Part shown: piece after piece, positions 7,542-17,176 of the stretch
How the letters are laid out: each line of letters begins with the position of its first letter
Position numbering within the stretch: the stretch's first letter is position 1
Source: Larkinella insperata
Lineage (GTDB): Bacteria > Bacteroidota > Bacteroidia > Cytophagales > Spirosomataceae
DNA length: 64,000 nt
Reading direction: 5' to 3'
NCBI RefSeq assembly: GCF_026248825.1
Contig: NZ_CP110973.1
Coordinates: 4,237,501-4,301,500, forward strand
Notes under the pieces: model-generated
What the model was told of the DNA's origin: nothing
The model's database searches: none
The model's input: only the letters and a program-made list of their open reading frames with translations
Program-made: the position numbers and the translations under genes

Positions 7542-8942
7542 TTAGAAACTTCCCCCCAACGCCTTGAGCAGGGCCACCGTATAAGAAGCCCGCTGCCCTT
7601 GCAGAATAACTAACTGACGTTCGGAATCAAGCACGGTCCGCTGGGCGTCCAGAACTTCCAGGAAGGTTGTCAAACCTTTTACATATAGCTCGCGGTTCAG
7701 CCGTTCGGTGTACCGGGCCGATTCAAGGGCAATGTTCTGCGCGTCGATCTGCTGACGGGTATTCTGGAGGTTATCCAGTGCCGTTTCTGCTTCGCGTTGG
7801 GCCGTCAGAAACCGCTGTTGATAAGCCGCGTCGGCAGTACGGTATTGTTGCCGGGCCAGCGCGACGTTCTGTTGATTGCGTTTGCCTTCAAAAATCGGTA
7901 CGCTGGCGTTGACCCCGAGCAGATACGTCATACTGGCCGGAAAAAACAGACCCCCAATCCGCCCCGTCAGCGTTCCGCCCGAGCCCAAAAGGTTGATACG
8001 GGGATACAAAGCCGAGCGGTTGACCTGAATCTGTACATCGGCCACCTGCGTCTGCTGTTCGGCCTGCAAAAGATCCGGGCGACGGCGGAGTTGGTCGGCG
8101 GTGATGGCCGCAAACGGCAAGTCCGGGAAAACCGTTCCCAGCCGGCCGGGCGCTACTGCGAAGGTGGCCGGGTTTTGCCCGCAGAGGTTCGACAACCCGT
8201 TCACCAATTCGGTACGGCTGCGCTCCAGACCCAGCAAAAGAACCCGGATGTTGGCCAGATCGGTTTCGGCTCGTTTGGCATCAATTTCGTTGGTCAGACC
8301 CGCCTGAAAACGGGCGCGGATTATGGAGATTGTTGAGTCGCGCAGGTTGATGTTCCGGCGGACCACGGTTTGTTCGCTGTCGTTGGCGCGGATGAGGTAA
8401 TACAGCCGGGCAATTTCCGACGCAACGATTAATTGAGTGATTCGTACATCGGACTCCGACACCTGCCGTTGCAGATCCGTCACCCGAACCGTGTTGCGGA
8501 TGCGTTTAAACAAATCGACTTCGTAGCTGGCATCGATCGGCAAAATCTGAAGCGTATTAAGTTGCAACCGGGGCAATCGTTCGCTGGCCACCGGAACCGC
8601 CACCGGACGGTATTCTGACAGGCTCTGGGTGCCGAAGTTCAGGCTGCTGCGGATCGAAGGCACCAGATACGACTCGGCCACCCGCACCCGAATCCGGGCT
8701 TCTTCAACCCGGCTGACGGCCACCCGAATATCGGGGTTGCTGGTCAGGCCCAGGTCAATCAGTGAATCGAGCGTCACATCCCGAAAAACCGCCCAGCCAT
8801 CGCGTACCGGGTCGACCTGTACAACCGCCGGGGCCCCTGACCCGCCGGGGGAGCTTCCCGACGATGCTACCGATTGGGCGAGGGAAGCCGTAATGCTAAA
8901 CCATAAAACCGTAAGACAACTGTAACAAACTGCTTTTCTCAT
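7542..8942 (-). CDS. TolC/NodT-family outer-membrane efflux protein
   Basis: A 466-residue outer-membrane channel component of a tripartite exporter. The start at 8942 gives a clean signal peptide (MRKAVCYSCLTVLWF..., cleavage near ASLA/QS). The mature protein has the duplicated helical OEP repeats, including NPDIRVAVSRVEEARIRVRVAES and the second-repeat RRPDLLQAEQQ. No lipobox Cys is at the cleavage site, unlike many NodT lipoproteins. Normally the gene follows a periplasmic adaptor and an RND pump. Here only a short pump-like fragment precedes it, so the protein is an orphan that may serve pumps encoded elsewhere. Confidence 0.88.
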   Translation of the reverse strand: MRKAVCYSCLTVLWFSITASLAQSVASSGSSPGGSGAPAVVQVDPVRDGWAVFRDVTLDSLIDLGLTSNPDIRVAVSRVEEARIRVRVAESYLVPSIRSSLNFGTQSLSEYRPVAVPVASERLPRLQLNTLQILPIDASYEVDLFKRIRNTVRVTDLQRQVSESDVRITQLIVASEIARLYYLIRANDSEQTVVRRNINLRDSTISIIRARFQAGLTNEIDAKRAETDLANIRVLLLGLERSRTELVNGLSNLCGQNPATFAVAPGRLGTVFPDLPFAAITADQLRRRPDLLQAEQQTQVADVQIQVNRSALYPRINLLGSGGTLTGRIGGLFFPASMTYLLGVNASVPIFEGKRNQQNVALARQQYRTADAAYQQRFLTAQREAETALDNLQNTRQQIDAQNIALESARYTERLNRELYVKGLTTFLEVLDAQRTVLDSERQLVILQGQRASYTVALLKALGGSF

Positions 8943-9101
8943 ACTTTTTGTTTTGTGGGCAAATCTCGGCCCCGCAATTGAATTCAAACCTGCTGCTTTG
9001 CTCTGTGCCGATTGCTGGGATTGGTAACTACCTGGTTCTGCAAGCTGACCCGTCTTCGAGTGTCGTACCAAATCCGGATGCGTCGCATGGTGGTGGATGA
9101 G

Positions 9102-9395
9102 TTACGTAAGGAACCTGTCTGTAAAATTCCGACGGTAAACCGATGAAAGCAAACGGGTTTTGGTTTTCTGCGTATTACCGCCAACAAACAGGCTTTCTTT
9201 CCGATCAGATGTCTGAATAAGACCGGTACAAACGGCGATCGTATAAACATTGCCAGCCGTAAACACAGAAATAGGAATGCGTAGGAAATGATCGATGGGT
9301 AGCCGGACGAAGAAAATGCCACTTGTAATCCGAATAAGCAATCCCAATACGGCGATGATGGGCTTCTTTTCAAGCGCTGAACGAACAATCCACAT
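9102..9395 (-). pseudogene. N-terminal remnant of an RND efflux pump
   Basis: This 97-codon ORF opens MWIVRSALEKKPIIAVLGLL and continues with RLPIDHFLRIPISV and, further on, TGL. That closely follows the start of Bacteroidota RND transporters, which typically read MWIVR.AL..P, one hydrophobic helix, R.PTDIFP.I.IPV and then YTGL. After about residue 65 the resemblance is lost and the frame ends, whereas an intact pump has about 1,050 residues. Its place directly before a TolC-family gene on the same strand is where the pump would be in such operons. The call rests on motif recall, not an alignment; a small unrelated membrane protein is the alternative. Confidence 0.5.
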
Positions 9396-9627
9396 GAGTT
9401 AGTACGGAAAAAGAGGAATGCTGTACGAATCGAAACTTGGATGGAATAGGGAGAGATGGCGCAGAACCGGATTAGCCTGACAACACTATTCTACTTTATA
9501 AAGGTTTCGACAACCCCATATAGTTATGTTAATTCTTTAAATAGCCAAGTAGAATTCTGCGTATGACCACCAAAGTTTGAAGATTAAACGCATTTAAATG
9601 AATCCGCAAGCCAGCTTTGTCAGTGAA

Positions 9628-12600
9628 TTAAAATTGATCGTCCTCCCGGCTCTGTAGGGCGGAGGTTGCCGTAGCCGGTGTTGGTACGGGCGTAGAAGGC
9701 CGTTCGATGGGCGTAGGGCTGGGCTGCACCCCGGGGCGGGGTGGCTCCGGCGCCGGACCAAACAGGCGGTTGAACGAGCGGGTATACTGGATACTCATAC
9801 CGCCCCCGGTGGTGAGCGTGCCGTAGGTAGTGGCACTGTAGATACCGAGCTGGTTCTGGTTCCGGTTATACATTTTCAACCGGAGCTTTCCGTCGGGCGA
9901 CAGCCAGTATTCCAGTGTCCATTCGCCCAACAAACTGGCAACGCTGGTCTGATTCTGGCCGTAGGTAAACCCGCCGTCCCGGCTGATCCGGAAGCGGTCG
10001 TTGAACCGGTAGGAGAACCGAAACTGGAGATTATTGACCATGTTCTGATCCAGGCCGTTCAGCGAAACGCCCACGTCGAGGTTTTTGTCCAGCGTAGAAG
10101 CCAGGCGGCTGATCTGGTTCGAAATCAATTCGCTCAAACTGTTGGTCAGACCCGACCCCACCATGCTGTTGGTCGTCGCGGCCGGATCGATCAGGCCCAT
10201 GCCTTCGCCGGGTGCCAGCTGACTGAAGAGCAGAATACTGCTCACCTGCCGCCCCAGTTCCTGATCGTTGCTCTTCAACCGGGATTCGAAAGCGGCCACG
10301 GCCTGCCGGAAATCCGGCTGCTGCGGGTATTCTTTCACTTTCAGGTCGTAAGAAATGTCGGGCTGCAAAAGCCGGCCGTTGAGGTTGATCAGCAAATCAA
10401 CCGGATACCGGCGGTTGCGGTCGGGGTTGTTGGAGTTGCTCGAGGAATAAAATTGCAGAATGGGGGCCAGCGACGCGTACTGCGTATACGCCGTCTTGAC
10501 GTCAACCATCGCTTCGTAGGGATCGCCGGTCCAGGTGATGCGGCTATTGGGTAGCATCTGAAACCGTTTGTTGATCACGTTTTCGAAGGTGAAGGTGTAC
10601 TCGCCCTGCTGAATTTCGTACGCACCGGTCATTGTGAAATCGCCTTTGGTATCAATCCGCATGGCCAGCTGCCCCGTGCCATAGGCTTTGATGATGTCGC
10701 CGGTCTGGCGGTCAAGCTGAATTTCGCAGTACGCATCCGGCGTGATCGACAGGTTGAAATCCATGCGAATGCCCGACAGATCAACCACCGGTTCGTTGGG
10801 GCGATTCACACTGTCGCGCCGGGCCGGGTTTACGTTGATAAACCGGATTACTTCTTCCTGCGAAACCGTCGCGGCCTGGTCGAGCGGAATGTAAATCCGG
10901 GTTCCGCGGTTGCTGGTGACGTTGGCCCGAATCGCCAGGTTGTCGAAAGGCCCTTCGATGCTGGCCCGTCCGCTGGCAACGGCGGTGCCGTAGAAGTCTT
11001 CGTTGTCTTTCAGCGTCGTGTTCATGATCTTGAAGTTCTTCATGTCCAGGATATTCATATCCACCGTGAAGTACTTGAAACCGTCGTGAAAAACACCGCC
11101 CCGCAGGGTAGCACGGCCCCCGTTCAGGTCTGTCAGCACCATGTCGCGGGCAACAATCTCGTTGGGGCCAAAATAGATTTTATCCGAAAAACCAACATCG
11201 GCTTTCAGGTAATCAAGCGTCAGTCTGCCGTTTGTAATGTCAACTGTCCCCCCCAGAACCGGACTTCTGGCGGGCCCCTGAATGGTAACCGTACCGCTGG
11301 CTTTGCCGCTGATGTTCGTGCCAATTCCCTGCAGGAAGGGTTCCAGGATCTGGAGGTCGGTATCCTGCAGAACGGCTTTCAAATCCAGGGGGTCGGCCGC
11401 CGATTTGCTCGGGGTATAAACGCCGGTAATGGCCAGCACTTCGCGGTCCAGCCGCCGAATCCGAGTGTCCAGATTGATCCGGTTCGACTGGTCGAGGGTG
11501 CTGCGGTTGACGACATTACCAATCAAAAAATCGTTGTACTTCAGCGAATCGATGGTGATATCGCCGTTGAGCAGGGGCAAGCCGTACAGGCCCCGTACGG
11601 CTACTTTGCCGTTGGCAAGGCCCGCAATTCGGGTGTTGAATACCGGGTTAAGCGTCGACAGTGCAAAGTTTTTGGCCTCAACCTGCAGGGCTTGCAACGA
11701 ATCGCGCGATACGTTGCCGCTGATCGAAATCTGCTGGTTCAGGTTGGAAACCGCCAGGTTCCGGACGGTAATTTCCGGACCGACAAACCGGATCAGGTTT
11801 TCGGGCGAAATGGCCCAGGTGCTGTCCAGCAGCCGAAACCGCGAACGTTCGAGTTCAATGTCAATGGCGTCGCCCTTAAACGTCAGCGAACCGTTCAGGT
11901 CGGCGCGGTTGGTGCTTTTCTGCTGTTGTAGGCTCGTGGTGAAATCGATGTGATTAACGTCCCAGGATGCTTCGGCCTGTAGTTTTTCGGTAGCTGCCAG
12001 GGAGCCGAATTGCTGCTGATTGGAATTGATAATCAGCGACGCCAGGACGTCCGGAGAGTTAACGTATTTCGAGGTATTGAGGTCAATCGTGCTTTTGTAA
12101 AAATTATACTCGTCCAATTTCAGTGTATCAACCGTTCCGTTGACGGTCAGCAGCGACGTCTGATCCACCCCGAAGCGCCCTTCGAGCCGTGTATTGGGCG
12201 ACACGTACAGCGACGGGTACACCAGCGCCAGCAGCGGCTGTGAGTTTTTCAGCAAAAAGGCGTAGTCGATGTTGTAGGGCGAAACCGGTACTGGCTTGCG
12301 GAGTTTTTGCTGGTAATACGCGGCCAGTCCGGCGGCATTTCCGGCAAAATTCAACCGGTATTCCTTCGCGATCCGGTTCAGGTCGTCGGCGACCTGCGTA
12401 AGCTGGAAATTACCGTTCAGATCCGCATCGAGGTAATCCGAATTGATGGAAATCGAACGCACGCTGTCGGTCATCGACGACGCCAGAAACAGGGTGTCCA
12501 GCACCAGGCTACGCTTCCGGTAGGTCATGGATGTATTCAGCAACCGGGCGTTCCCGACCAGCTCATTAAGCGTGTTCCCCTCCAGTTTTACGTCCAGATC

Positions 12601-14277
12601 ACTCCGGACCATCAGGCTGTCGTCGAGCAGTTTGGTCGCCAGAAAGTCGGCTTTCTGGACCGTGCCTTTCACCTGAAACTGATTTTTGGCGCCCCGCAGG
12701 TCGAACTCGCCGTCGAGGTTGAATGTCAGGTTGGTGTCCTGAACGCTGACCAGACCGCGGAAAAACGATTTCTGCAAGTTACCCTTGACCACCATGTTGC
12801 GGTAGTTGTACTCACGGAAACCGACGCGGCTGAACCGGGCGTTCAAATCCAGCGAACCGTCCTTGATGGTCAGTCCCCGGCCTTCAAACGTTCCCTGACC
12901 GTCGATGCGCTGCACCAGTTCGGGCCGGTCGATGAGCGAACCCACGTTGACGTCCGTCAGCTTCAGATTGCCCCGGTAGGTAGTGGCCCGGTCGCCGTTG
13001 AGGTGCAGGGCCAGGTCGCCGGTCACGGTGCCAATGCCGGTGCGGAAGGTCCCGACGGTTTTGAAGTCGATAAACCGCCCGGCGTAGGTGGCGGCAAAGC
13101 TAACGGTGCCCAGTTTGCGGGCGATCTGATTAAAAGCTGAGTCGGAATAATAGGGCCGCAGATCGGACATGTTAACCTGCGAGGGTTTAAACCGAAAATC
13201 GACCTGCGTATTGACGTCCGTGTCCGGTAGTCCTTTGAACGACAGATCGCCCACCAGCCGGCTCCGGCGGTTCTGGCCAAACCGGATATCGGCGTTGGTG
13301 ACCTTAAAATTCCGGATGTACCCCACGTAATCACCCGATGCCTGGGCCACGTCAAAGTTCTGGTCGAAGTAGGAGGTGAACGGGGCCAGGTCCTGCGCCC
13401 GAACCACGGCATTACGCAGGCTGGCCCGCATAATTACCTGATCATTGAATTCGTTGAAGGCCGAAAAACTATCGTAGGAGAATACCAGTCGATTGCGAAC
13501 CGTAGAGCCATTGATGCGGGCCAGCAGCCCGTCGAGCCGCATTTCCTTGGCGCAGTAGAGGAATTTGGTATCGAGCCGGTGAATGCGCAGACTGGCCTGT
13601 TTTTCAACGCCTTTCATCCGTTTGATGTCCACGGAAATGGTGTCGCCCAGCAGCAGAAAATCCTTTAGGTTGGCACTCAGGCCGTTGACCACAAAGTGGT
13701 TGTAGTCGAACCGGCGGCCGCTCATAGCCGGTTTGCGCTGGTCGTGGTAGGTGAACTTTCCGTCGATCAGGGTGGCTTTGCCGATGGTAAACGGCACGTT
13801 CTGGTTGGGAATAGACGGTTTGGTGGTGTCGCGGGTCAGTTCGCTGATGCGGGCCAGAAAATCGTCCATGTTGAGGTTGCCGGTTTTGGCGTCCTTCACC
13901 AGGACCACGTCGGGTTTATAAAGCAGCACCTCATCAAGGTGAATGTCGCGGCTGGCGTTGTTGATCAGCGTTTCGAGTTCGAGCGAAACTTCGAGCCGCC
14001 CCACGTTGATCATCGGTTTCAGGTCGCGGTTCCGAATCGTAACTTCTTCGAGGGCAACGGAATTAACCCAGATGTTGGGAAAGGAAAAGTTAATGTCAAC
14101 TTTTTGAATATCAACCGGAAACAGGAGTGTTTCGGAAACTTCTTTAGCGGCATACCGTACTACTTGCGTTTGTACGGCTGGTATTTGCAGGCTAACCACC
14201 ACAATTCCGACGGCCAGCAATACAACCAGAACGGTGTAAAGCAGCGTCTTGAGAAGTATGGTGAAGAATGACCGCAT
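9628..14277 (-). CDS. TamB-domain protein (translocation and assembly module / lipid transfer)
   Basis: A 1,549-residue inner-membrane-anchored periplasmic protein of the AsmA/TamB superfamily. A single N-terminal membrane segment (about residues 8-30) is followed by a very long stretch of beta-strand repeats. The conserved DUF490/TamB C-terminal domain lies roughly at 1150-1500 (for example YGTGQLAMRIDTKGDFTMTGAYEIQQGEY). It ends in a Pro/Thr/Ser-rich tail (about 1505-1549) that looks disordered. Family members bridge the envelope and move phospholipids or help assemble outer-membrane proteins. In Bacteroidota TamB usually stands without TamA, as here. It is divergent from tsaD. Confidence 0.92.
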   Translation of the reverse strand: MRSFFTILLKTLLYTVLVVLLAVGIVVVSLQIPAVQTQVVRYAAKEVSETLLFPVDIQKVDINFSFPNIWVNSVALEEVTIRNRDLKPMINVGRLEVSLELETLINNASRDIHLDEVLLYKPDVVLVKDAKTGNLNMDDFLARISELTRDTTKPSIPNQNVPFTIGKATLIDGKFTYHDQRKPAMSGRRFDYNHFVVNGLSANLKDFLLLGDTISVDIKRMKGVEKQASLRIHRLDTKFLYCAKEMRLDGLLARINGSTVRNRLVFSYDSFSAFNEFNDQVIMRASLRNAVVRAQDLAPFTSYFDQNFDVAQASGDYVGYIRNFKVTNADIRFGQNRRSRLVGDLSFKGLPDTDVNTQVDFRFKPSQVNMSDLRPYYSDSAFNQIARKLGTVSFAATYAGRFIDFKTVGTFRTGIGTVTGDLALHLNGDRATTYRGNLKLTDVNVGSLIDRPELVQRIDGQGTFEGRGLTIKDGSLDLNARFSRVGFREYNYRNMVVKGNLQKSFFRGLVSVQDTNLTFNLDGEFDLRGAKNQFQVKGTVQKADFLATKLLDDSLMVRSDLDVKLEGNTLNELVGNARLLNTSMTYRKRSLVLDTLFLASSMTDSVRSISINSDYLDADLNGNFQLTQVADDLNRIAKEYRLNFAGNAAGLAAYYQQKLRKPVPVSPYNIDYAFLLKNSQPLLALVYPSLYVSPNTRLEGRFGVDQTSLLTVNGTVDTLKLDEYNFYKSTIDLNTSKYVNSPDVLASLIINSNQQQFGSLAATEKLQAEASWDVNHIDFTTSLQQQKSTNRADLNGSLTFKGDAIDIELERSRFRLLDSTWAISPENLIRFVGPEITVRNLAVSNLNQQISISGNVSRDSLQALQVEAKNFALSTLNPVFNTRIAGLANGKVAVRGLYGLPLLNGDITIDSLKYNDFLIGNVVNRSTLDQSNRINLDTRIRRLDREVLAITGVYTPSKSAADPLDLKAVLQDTDLQILEPFLQGIGTNISGKASGTVTIQGPARSPVLGGTVDITNGRLTLDYLKADVGFSDKIYFGPNEIVARDMVLTDLNGGRATLRGGVFHDGFKYFTVDMNILDMKNFKIMNTTLKDNEDFYGTAVASGRASIEGPFDNLAIRANVTSNRGTRIYIPLDQAATVSQEEVIRFINVNPARRDSVNRPNEPVVDLSGIRMDFNLSITPDAYCEIQLDRQTGDIIKAYGTGQLAMRIDTKGDFTMTGAYEIQQGEYTFTFENVINKRFQMLPNSRITWTGDPYEAMVDVKTAYTQYASLAPILQFYSSSNSNNPDRNRRYPVDLLINLNGRLLQPDISYDLKVKEYPQQPDFRQAVAAFESRLKSNDQELGRQVSSILLFSQLAPGEGMGLIDPAATTNSMVGSGLTNSLSELISNQISRLASTLDKNLDVGVSLNGLDQNMVNNLQFRFSYRFNDRFRISRDGGFTYGQNQTSVASLLGEWTLEYWLSPDGKLRLKMYNRNQNQLGIYSATTYGTLTTGGGMSIQYTRSFNRLFGPAPEPPRPGVQPSPTPIERPSTPVPTPATATSALQSREDDQF

Positions 14278-14424
14278 TTAGCTCTGATGAACAAGTAACA
14301 ATGTACAATAAAAAAGAACAAAATCTACCCGTTTAGACGTACTGTTGGGGGTAAAGTTTAATCAAGTTCAGCGGGTTTTACGGTTCATTCTTCATCGTCC
14401 ATTTTTCATTACTCCAAGATTCAT

Positions 14425-14432
14425 TAATTTTG
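14425..14432 (+). promoter_or_regulatory. -7 promoter box very close to the tsaD start
   Basis: TAATTTTG matches TAnnTTTG exactly, with a T-rich TTTTT 18 nt upstream. It ends only 4 nt before the tsaD ATG at 14437, which would give a leaderless or nearly leaderless transcript if used. Confidence 0.35.
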
Positions 14433-14436
14433 AAAA

Positions 14437-15432
14437 ATGACAATTCTGGCAATTGAGTCTTCCTGCGACGAAACGTCGGCTTCCGTGTGTGTTAACGGAA
14501 AAATACAATCCAATGTTGTAGCTACGCAGTTAATCCATGAACAATACGGTGGTGTTGTCCCCGAATTAGCTTCGCGTGTGCATCAGCAACGGATCGTGCC
14601 GGTCGTCAAACGGGCTTTGCAGGAGGCAAATATAGAGAAAAACGCGCTAAATGCCGTTGCTTTTACCCGCGGACCCGGTTTGCTGGGTTCGCTGCTGGTC
14701 GGTACGTCCTTTGCCAAGGCCCTGGCGCTGGCGCTGGATGTACCGCTCATCGAAGTGCACCACATGCAGGCCCACGTGCTGGCTCATTTCATTGATGAAC
14801 ACCGTTCTCCCCGGTTTCCGTTCCTGTGCCTGACGGTGAGCGGGGGCCACACGCAGATTGTGCTGGTGCGCGATTACCTCGACATGGAAATTATCGGCCA
14901 GACGCAGGACGATGCCGTGGGCGAAGCGTTTGACAAAACCGCCAAGCTGCTGAACCTGCCGTACCCGGGTGGGCCGCTCATCGACCGTTACGCCCAGCAG
15001 GGCAATCCCACGGCTTTTTCGTTTCCGGACGTGGAAATGCCGGGCCTGGACTATTCGTTCAGCGGGATCAAAACGGCTTTTTTGTATTTCTTGCAAAAGC
15101 AAACGAAGGCCAATCCGGATTTTGTCACCCAGAACTTACCGGACATCTGCGCCAGTATGCAGCACACGCTCATCAAGATTCTGCTGACTAAACTGCGGAA
15201 AGCCGCCCGGCAGACCGGTATCCGCGAAATTGCGCTGGCGGGCGGGGTATCGGCCAATTCGGGGCTGCGGGCCGCGCTGGCCGAGATGGGTCAGCAGGAG
15301 GGCTGGAACGTCTACATTCCGAAGTTTGAGTATTGCACCGACAACGCGGCCATGATTGCTATGGCGGCTCATTTCAAATACCTGAAGGGCGAATTCACCT
15401 CGCAGGAAGTCAGCCCGCTGCCCCGTTGGTAA
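14437..15432 (+). CDS. tsaD: tRNA N6-adenosine threonylcarbamoyltransferase TsaD
   Basis: Transfers the threonylcarbamoyl group from threonylcarbamoyl-AMP to A37 of ANN-reading tRNAs (t6A modification), working with TsaB and TsaE. The 331-residue length is standard. Diagnostic features are the opening ILAIESSCDETS, the metal-binding HHMQAHVLAH (His about 109 and 113), the nucleotide-binding SGGHTQI and the C-terminal LAGGVSANSGLR and DNAAMIA motifs. tsaE is also in this window about 20 kb away. The downstream MOSC gene begins 35 nt after the stop and may be cotranscribed. Identification is secure. Confidence 0.97.
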   Translation: MTILAIESSCDETSASVCVNGKIQSNVVATQLIHEQYGGVVPELASRVHQQRIVPVVKRALQEANIEKNALNAVAFTRGPGLLGSLLVGTSFAKALALALDVPLIEVHHMQAHVLAHFIDEHRSPRFPFLCLTVSGGHTQIVLVRDYLDMEIIGQTQDDAVGEAFDKTAKLLNLPYPGGPLIDRYAQQGNPTAFSFPDVEMPGLDYSFSGIKTAFLYFLQKQTKANPDFVTQNLPDICASMQHTLIKILLTKLRKAARQTGIREIALAGGVSANSGLRAALAEMGQQEGWNVYIPKFEYCTDNAAMIAMAAHFKYLKGEFTSQEVSPLPRW

Positions 15433-15467
15433 AATGTCCGCTAAACTGATATGTTTACTTGCACGCC

Positions 15468-16304
15468 ATGAATACACCCGTCTTAAAGGAAATCTGGATT
15501 TATCCCATCAAATCGCTGGGCGGTATTTCGCTCACCGAAGCCGCCGTTGAACAAAAAGGGTTTCAATACGACCGCCGGTGGATGCTGGTGGAGCCGAACG
15601 GAACGTTTTTGACCCAGCGCGAAAATACCGTCATGGCACTGGTGAACGTGGAACTGACCGACCACTCCCTGCGGGTTTACCACCGCCACCGCCCAGACGA
15701 TGTGCTGGAAATTGCGCTCGGTCAGACCTCCGGAGAAGCCCTGACGGCCTACGTTTGGGGGAAGCAGGCCGTGGATTCGTTGGTGGTGAGTCCGCAGGCC
15801 GACGAGTGGTTCAGCCGTCTGCTGGGTTTTCCGTGCCGGTTGGTTTACATGCCCGAAAACTCGCTGCGCCCGGTTGATCCGGACTACGCCGAACCCGAGG
15901 ATGTGGTCAGTTTTGCCGACGGGTTTCCGTATTTGGTCATCAGCACCGATTCGCTGGACGAACTGAACCGCCGGGCGGGGGAGACGCTGGAAATGATCCG
16001 GTTTCGGCCCAACCTGGTGGTGTCCGGTACGAATCCGCACGAGGAGGAAAGCTGGTACCATTTTCAGATTGGCGATCTGACCTTCTACGGGGTCAAACCC
16101 TGCGCCCGTTGCGTGCTGACGACGATCAATCCGGAAACCGCCGAGAAAGGCAAAGAGCCGCTTAAAACCCTGGCCACTTACCGACGGCTGGACAAAAAGA
16201 TTTTGTTTGGGCAAAACGCGCTGGCCGAAACGACGGGAATGCTGCGCGTGGGCCAGTCCGTTACGGTGCTGGAACGGCGCCCGGCGCGGTTGCCCTTTCC
16301 GTGA
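15468..16304 (+). CDS. MOSC-domain protein with N-terminal MOSC beta-barrel
   Basis: A 278-residue protein with an N-terminal MOSC_N beta-barrel (opening LKEIWIYPIKSLGG, then FQYDRRWMLV and FLTQRE). The C-terminal MOSC domain has PCARCVLTTINPETAEKG; the Cys is the residue that binds sulfur or molybdenum cofactor in this family. Known relatives (mARC, YcbX, YiiM) reduce N-hydroxylated compounds or handle molybdenum cofactor. The natural substrate is not evident. I use the ATG at 15468; an in-frame TTG three codons upstream is less likely. It may be translated with tsaD, though no functional link is known. Confidence 0.88.
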   Translation: MNTPVLKEIWIYPIKSLGGISLTEAAVEQKGFQYDRRWMLVEPNGTFLTQRENTVMALVNVELTDHSLRVYHRHRPDDVLEIALGQTSGEALTAYVWGKQAVDSLVVSPQADEWFSRLLGFPCRLVYMPENSLRPVDPDYAEPEDVVSFADGFPYLVISTDSLDELNRRAGETLEMIRFRPNLVVSGTNPHEEESWYHFQIGDLTFYGVKPCARCVLTTINPETAEKGKEPLKTLATYRRLDKKILFGQNALAETTGMLRVGQSVTVLERRPARLPFP

Positions 16305-16327
16305 TCAACCGGCGCCCGGGCCGTGGT

Positions 16328-17140
16328 TTAGTTTACCTGAAGCTTCACCACCACCGGCAGGTGATCGGATGCGTACTGCTCGTCAATCACCTGCGTTGAC
16401 AGCGTTTTGAACGTTTCGCCCGGTTTGTACATGATAAAATCAATCGCCCGACTGGGATTAACCACCGGAATGGTCGGGGCGCAAGCCTGACAACTGCGGA
16501 CGAAATGCCCGTCCAGAAACTGGATTACCCGGCTGTCGGCCTGGGCGTTGAAATCCCCACCCAGAATCATGGGCAGATCCGACTTTCCGAAGTGCTGAAC
16601 GATTTGTTCGGATTGGGTAAGCCGGTTGGGTTCTTTCAGGTCGAGGTGGGTACTGGCAAAAATGATTTTCCTGCCTTTGGCAATTTCCACCGTCACGGCC
16701 GCGATGGTGCGGGTTTCGCCCCCGATGGCCGGATCGACGGGGAGAATAAACCGGGTGGAATCCAGAATGGGAAACCGCGACAGCACGGCCACACCGTAGT
16801 CGCCCCCCTGGTGATCGATGGCTTTCGAAAAAAAATAGTGCATACCCGTCAGCCGGGCCAGTTCCCGCGCCTGGTTGACGCCCTTGCCCGAACGCTCCGT
16901 ATGGACGTCCACTTCCTGAAGGGCCACAAAATCCGGTTTTGCTTTCGTGATCACCCGGGCGATGGCGTCCACCTCAATTTTGGCCCCGGCCGAGGGAGGA
17001 TTGCAGTGGTGAATGTTGTAGGTCATCACGGTCAGGGTCTTTGCCTTCCGGCTGGGGCGGTTGGTTGGTTTCGGAGTTCCGTTGTGGGCAAAAGCGACGG
17101 TCGAAACCAGGGCTAAAAGGGCGAAGAGGGCTTTTTTCAT
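16328..17140 (-). CDS. Secreted endonuclease/exonuclease/phosphatase (EEP) family protein
   Basis: A 270-residue metal-dependent phosphodiesterase or phosphatase of the EEP fold, exported through an N-terminal signal peptide (MKKALFALLALVSTVAFAHN). Catalytic motifs appear in order: MTYNIHHC (Asn about 42), ALQEVD (Glu about 76), GGDFNAQ, AIDFIMY and SDHLPV. The set looks complete. EEP members cleave nucleic acids, inositol phosphates or sphingomyelin-type lipids, so the substrate is open. It is the last gene of the sigma/FecR/SusC/SusD/phosphoesterase run on the minus strand, 36 nt after the metallophosphoesterase, which points to degradation of an imported or surface-bound phosphodiester. 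Confidence 0.9.
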   Translation of the reverse strand: MKKALFALLALVSTVAFAHNGTPKPTNRPSRKAKTLTVMTYNIHHCNPPSAGAKIEVDAIARVITKAKPDFVALQEVDVHTERSGKGVNQARELARLTGMHYFFSKAIDHQGGDYGVAVLSRFPILDSTRFILPVDPAIGGETRTIAAVTVEIAKGRKIIFASTHLDLKEPNRLTQSEQIVQHFGKSDLPMILGGDFNAQADSRVIQFLDGHFVRSCQACAPTIPVVNPSRAIDFIMYKPGETFKTLSTQVIDEQYASDHLPVVVKLQVN

Positions 17141-17176
17141 GTGTTTGAATGAAGGTCAGGATGCGTGCGGCAGTTT

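Noticed and set aside
8943..9071. N-terminal extension of the TolC-family protein by 43 codons
   Set aside because: It precedes a good signal peptide starting at 8942, which an exported outer-membrane protein needs.
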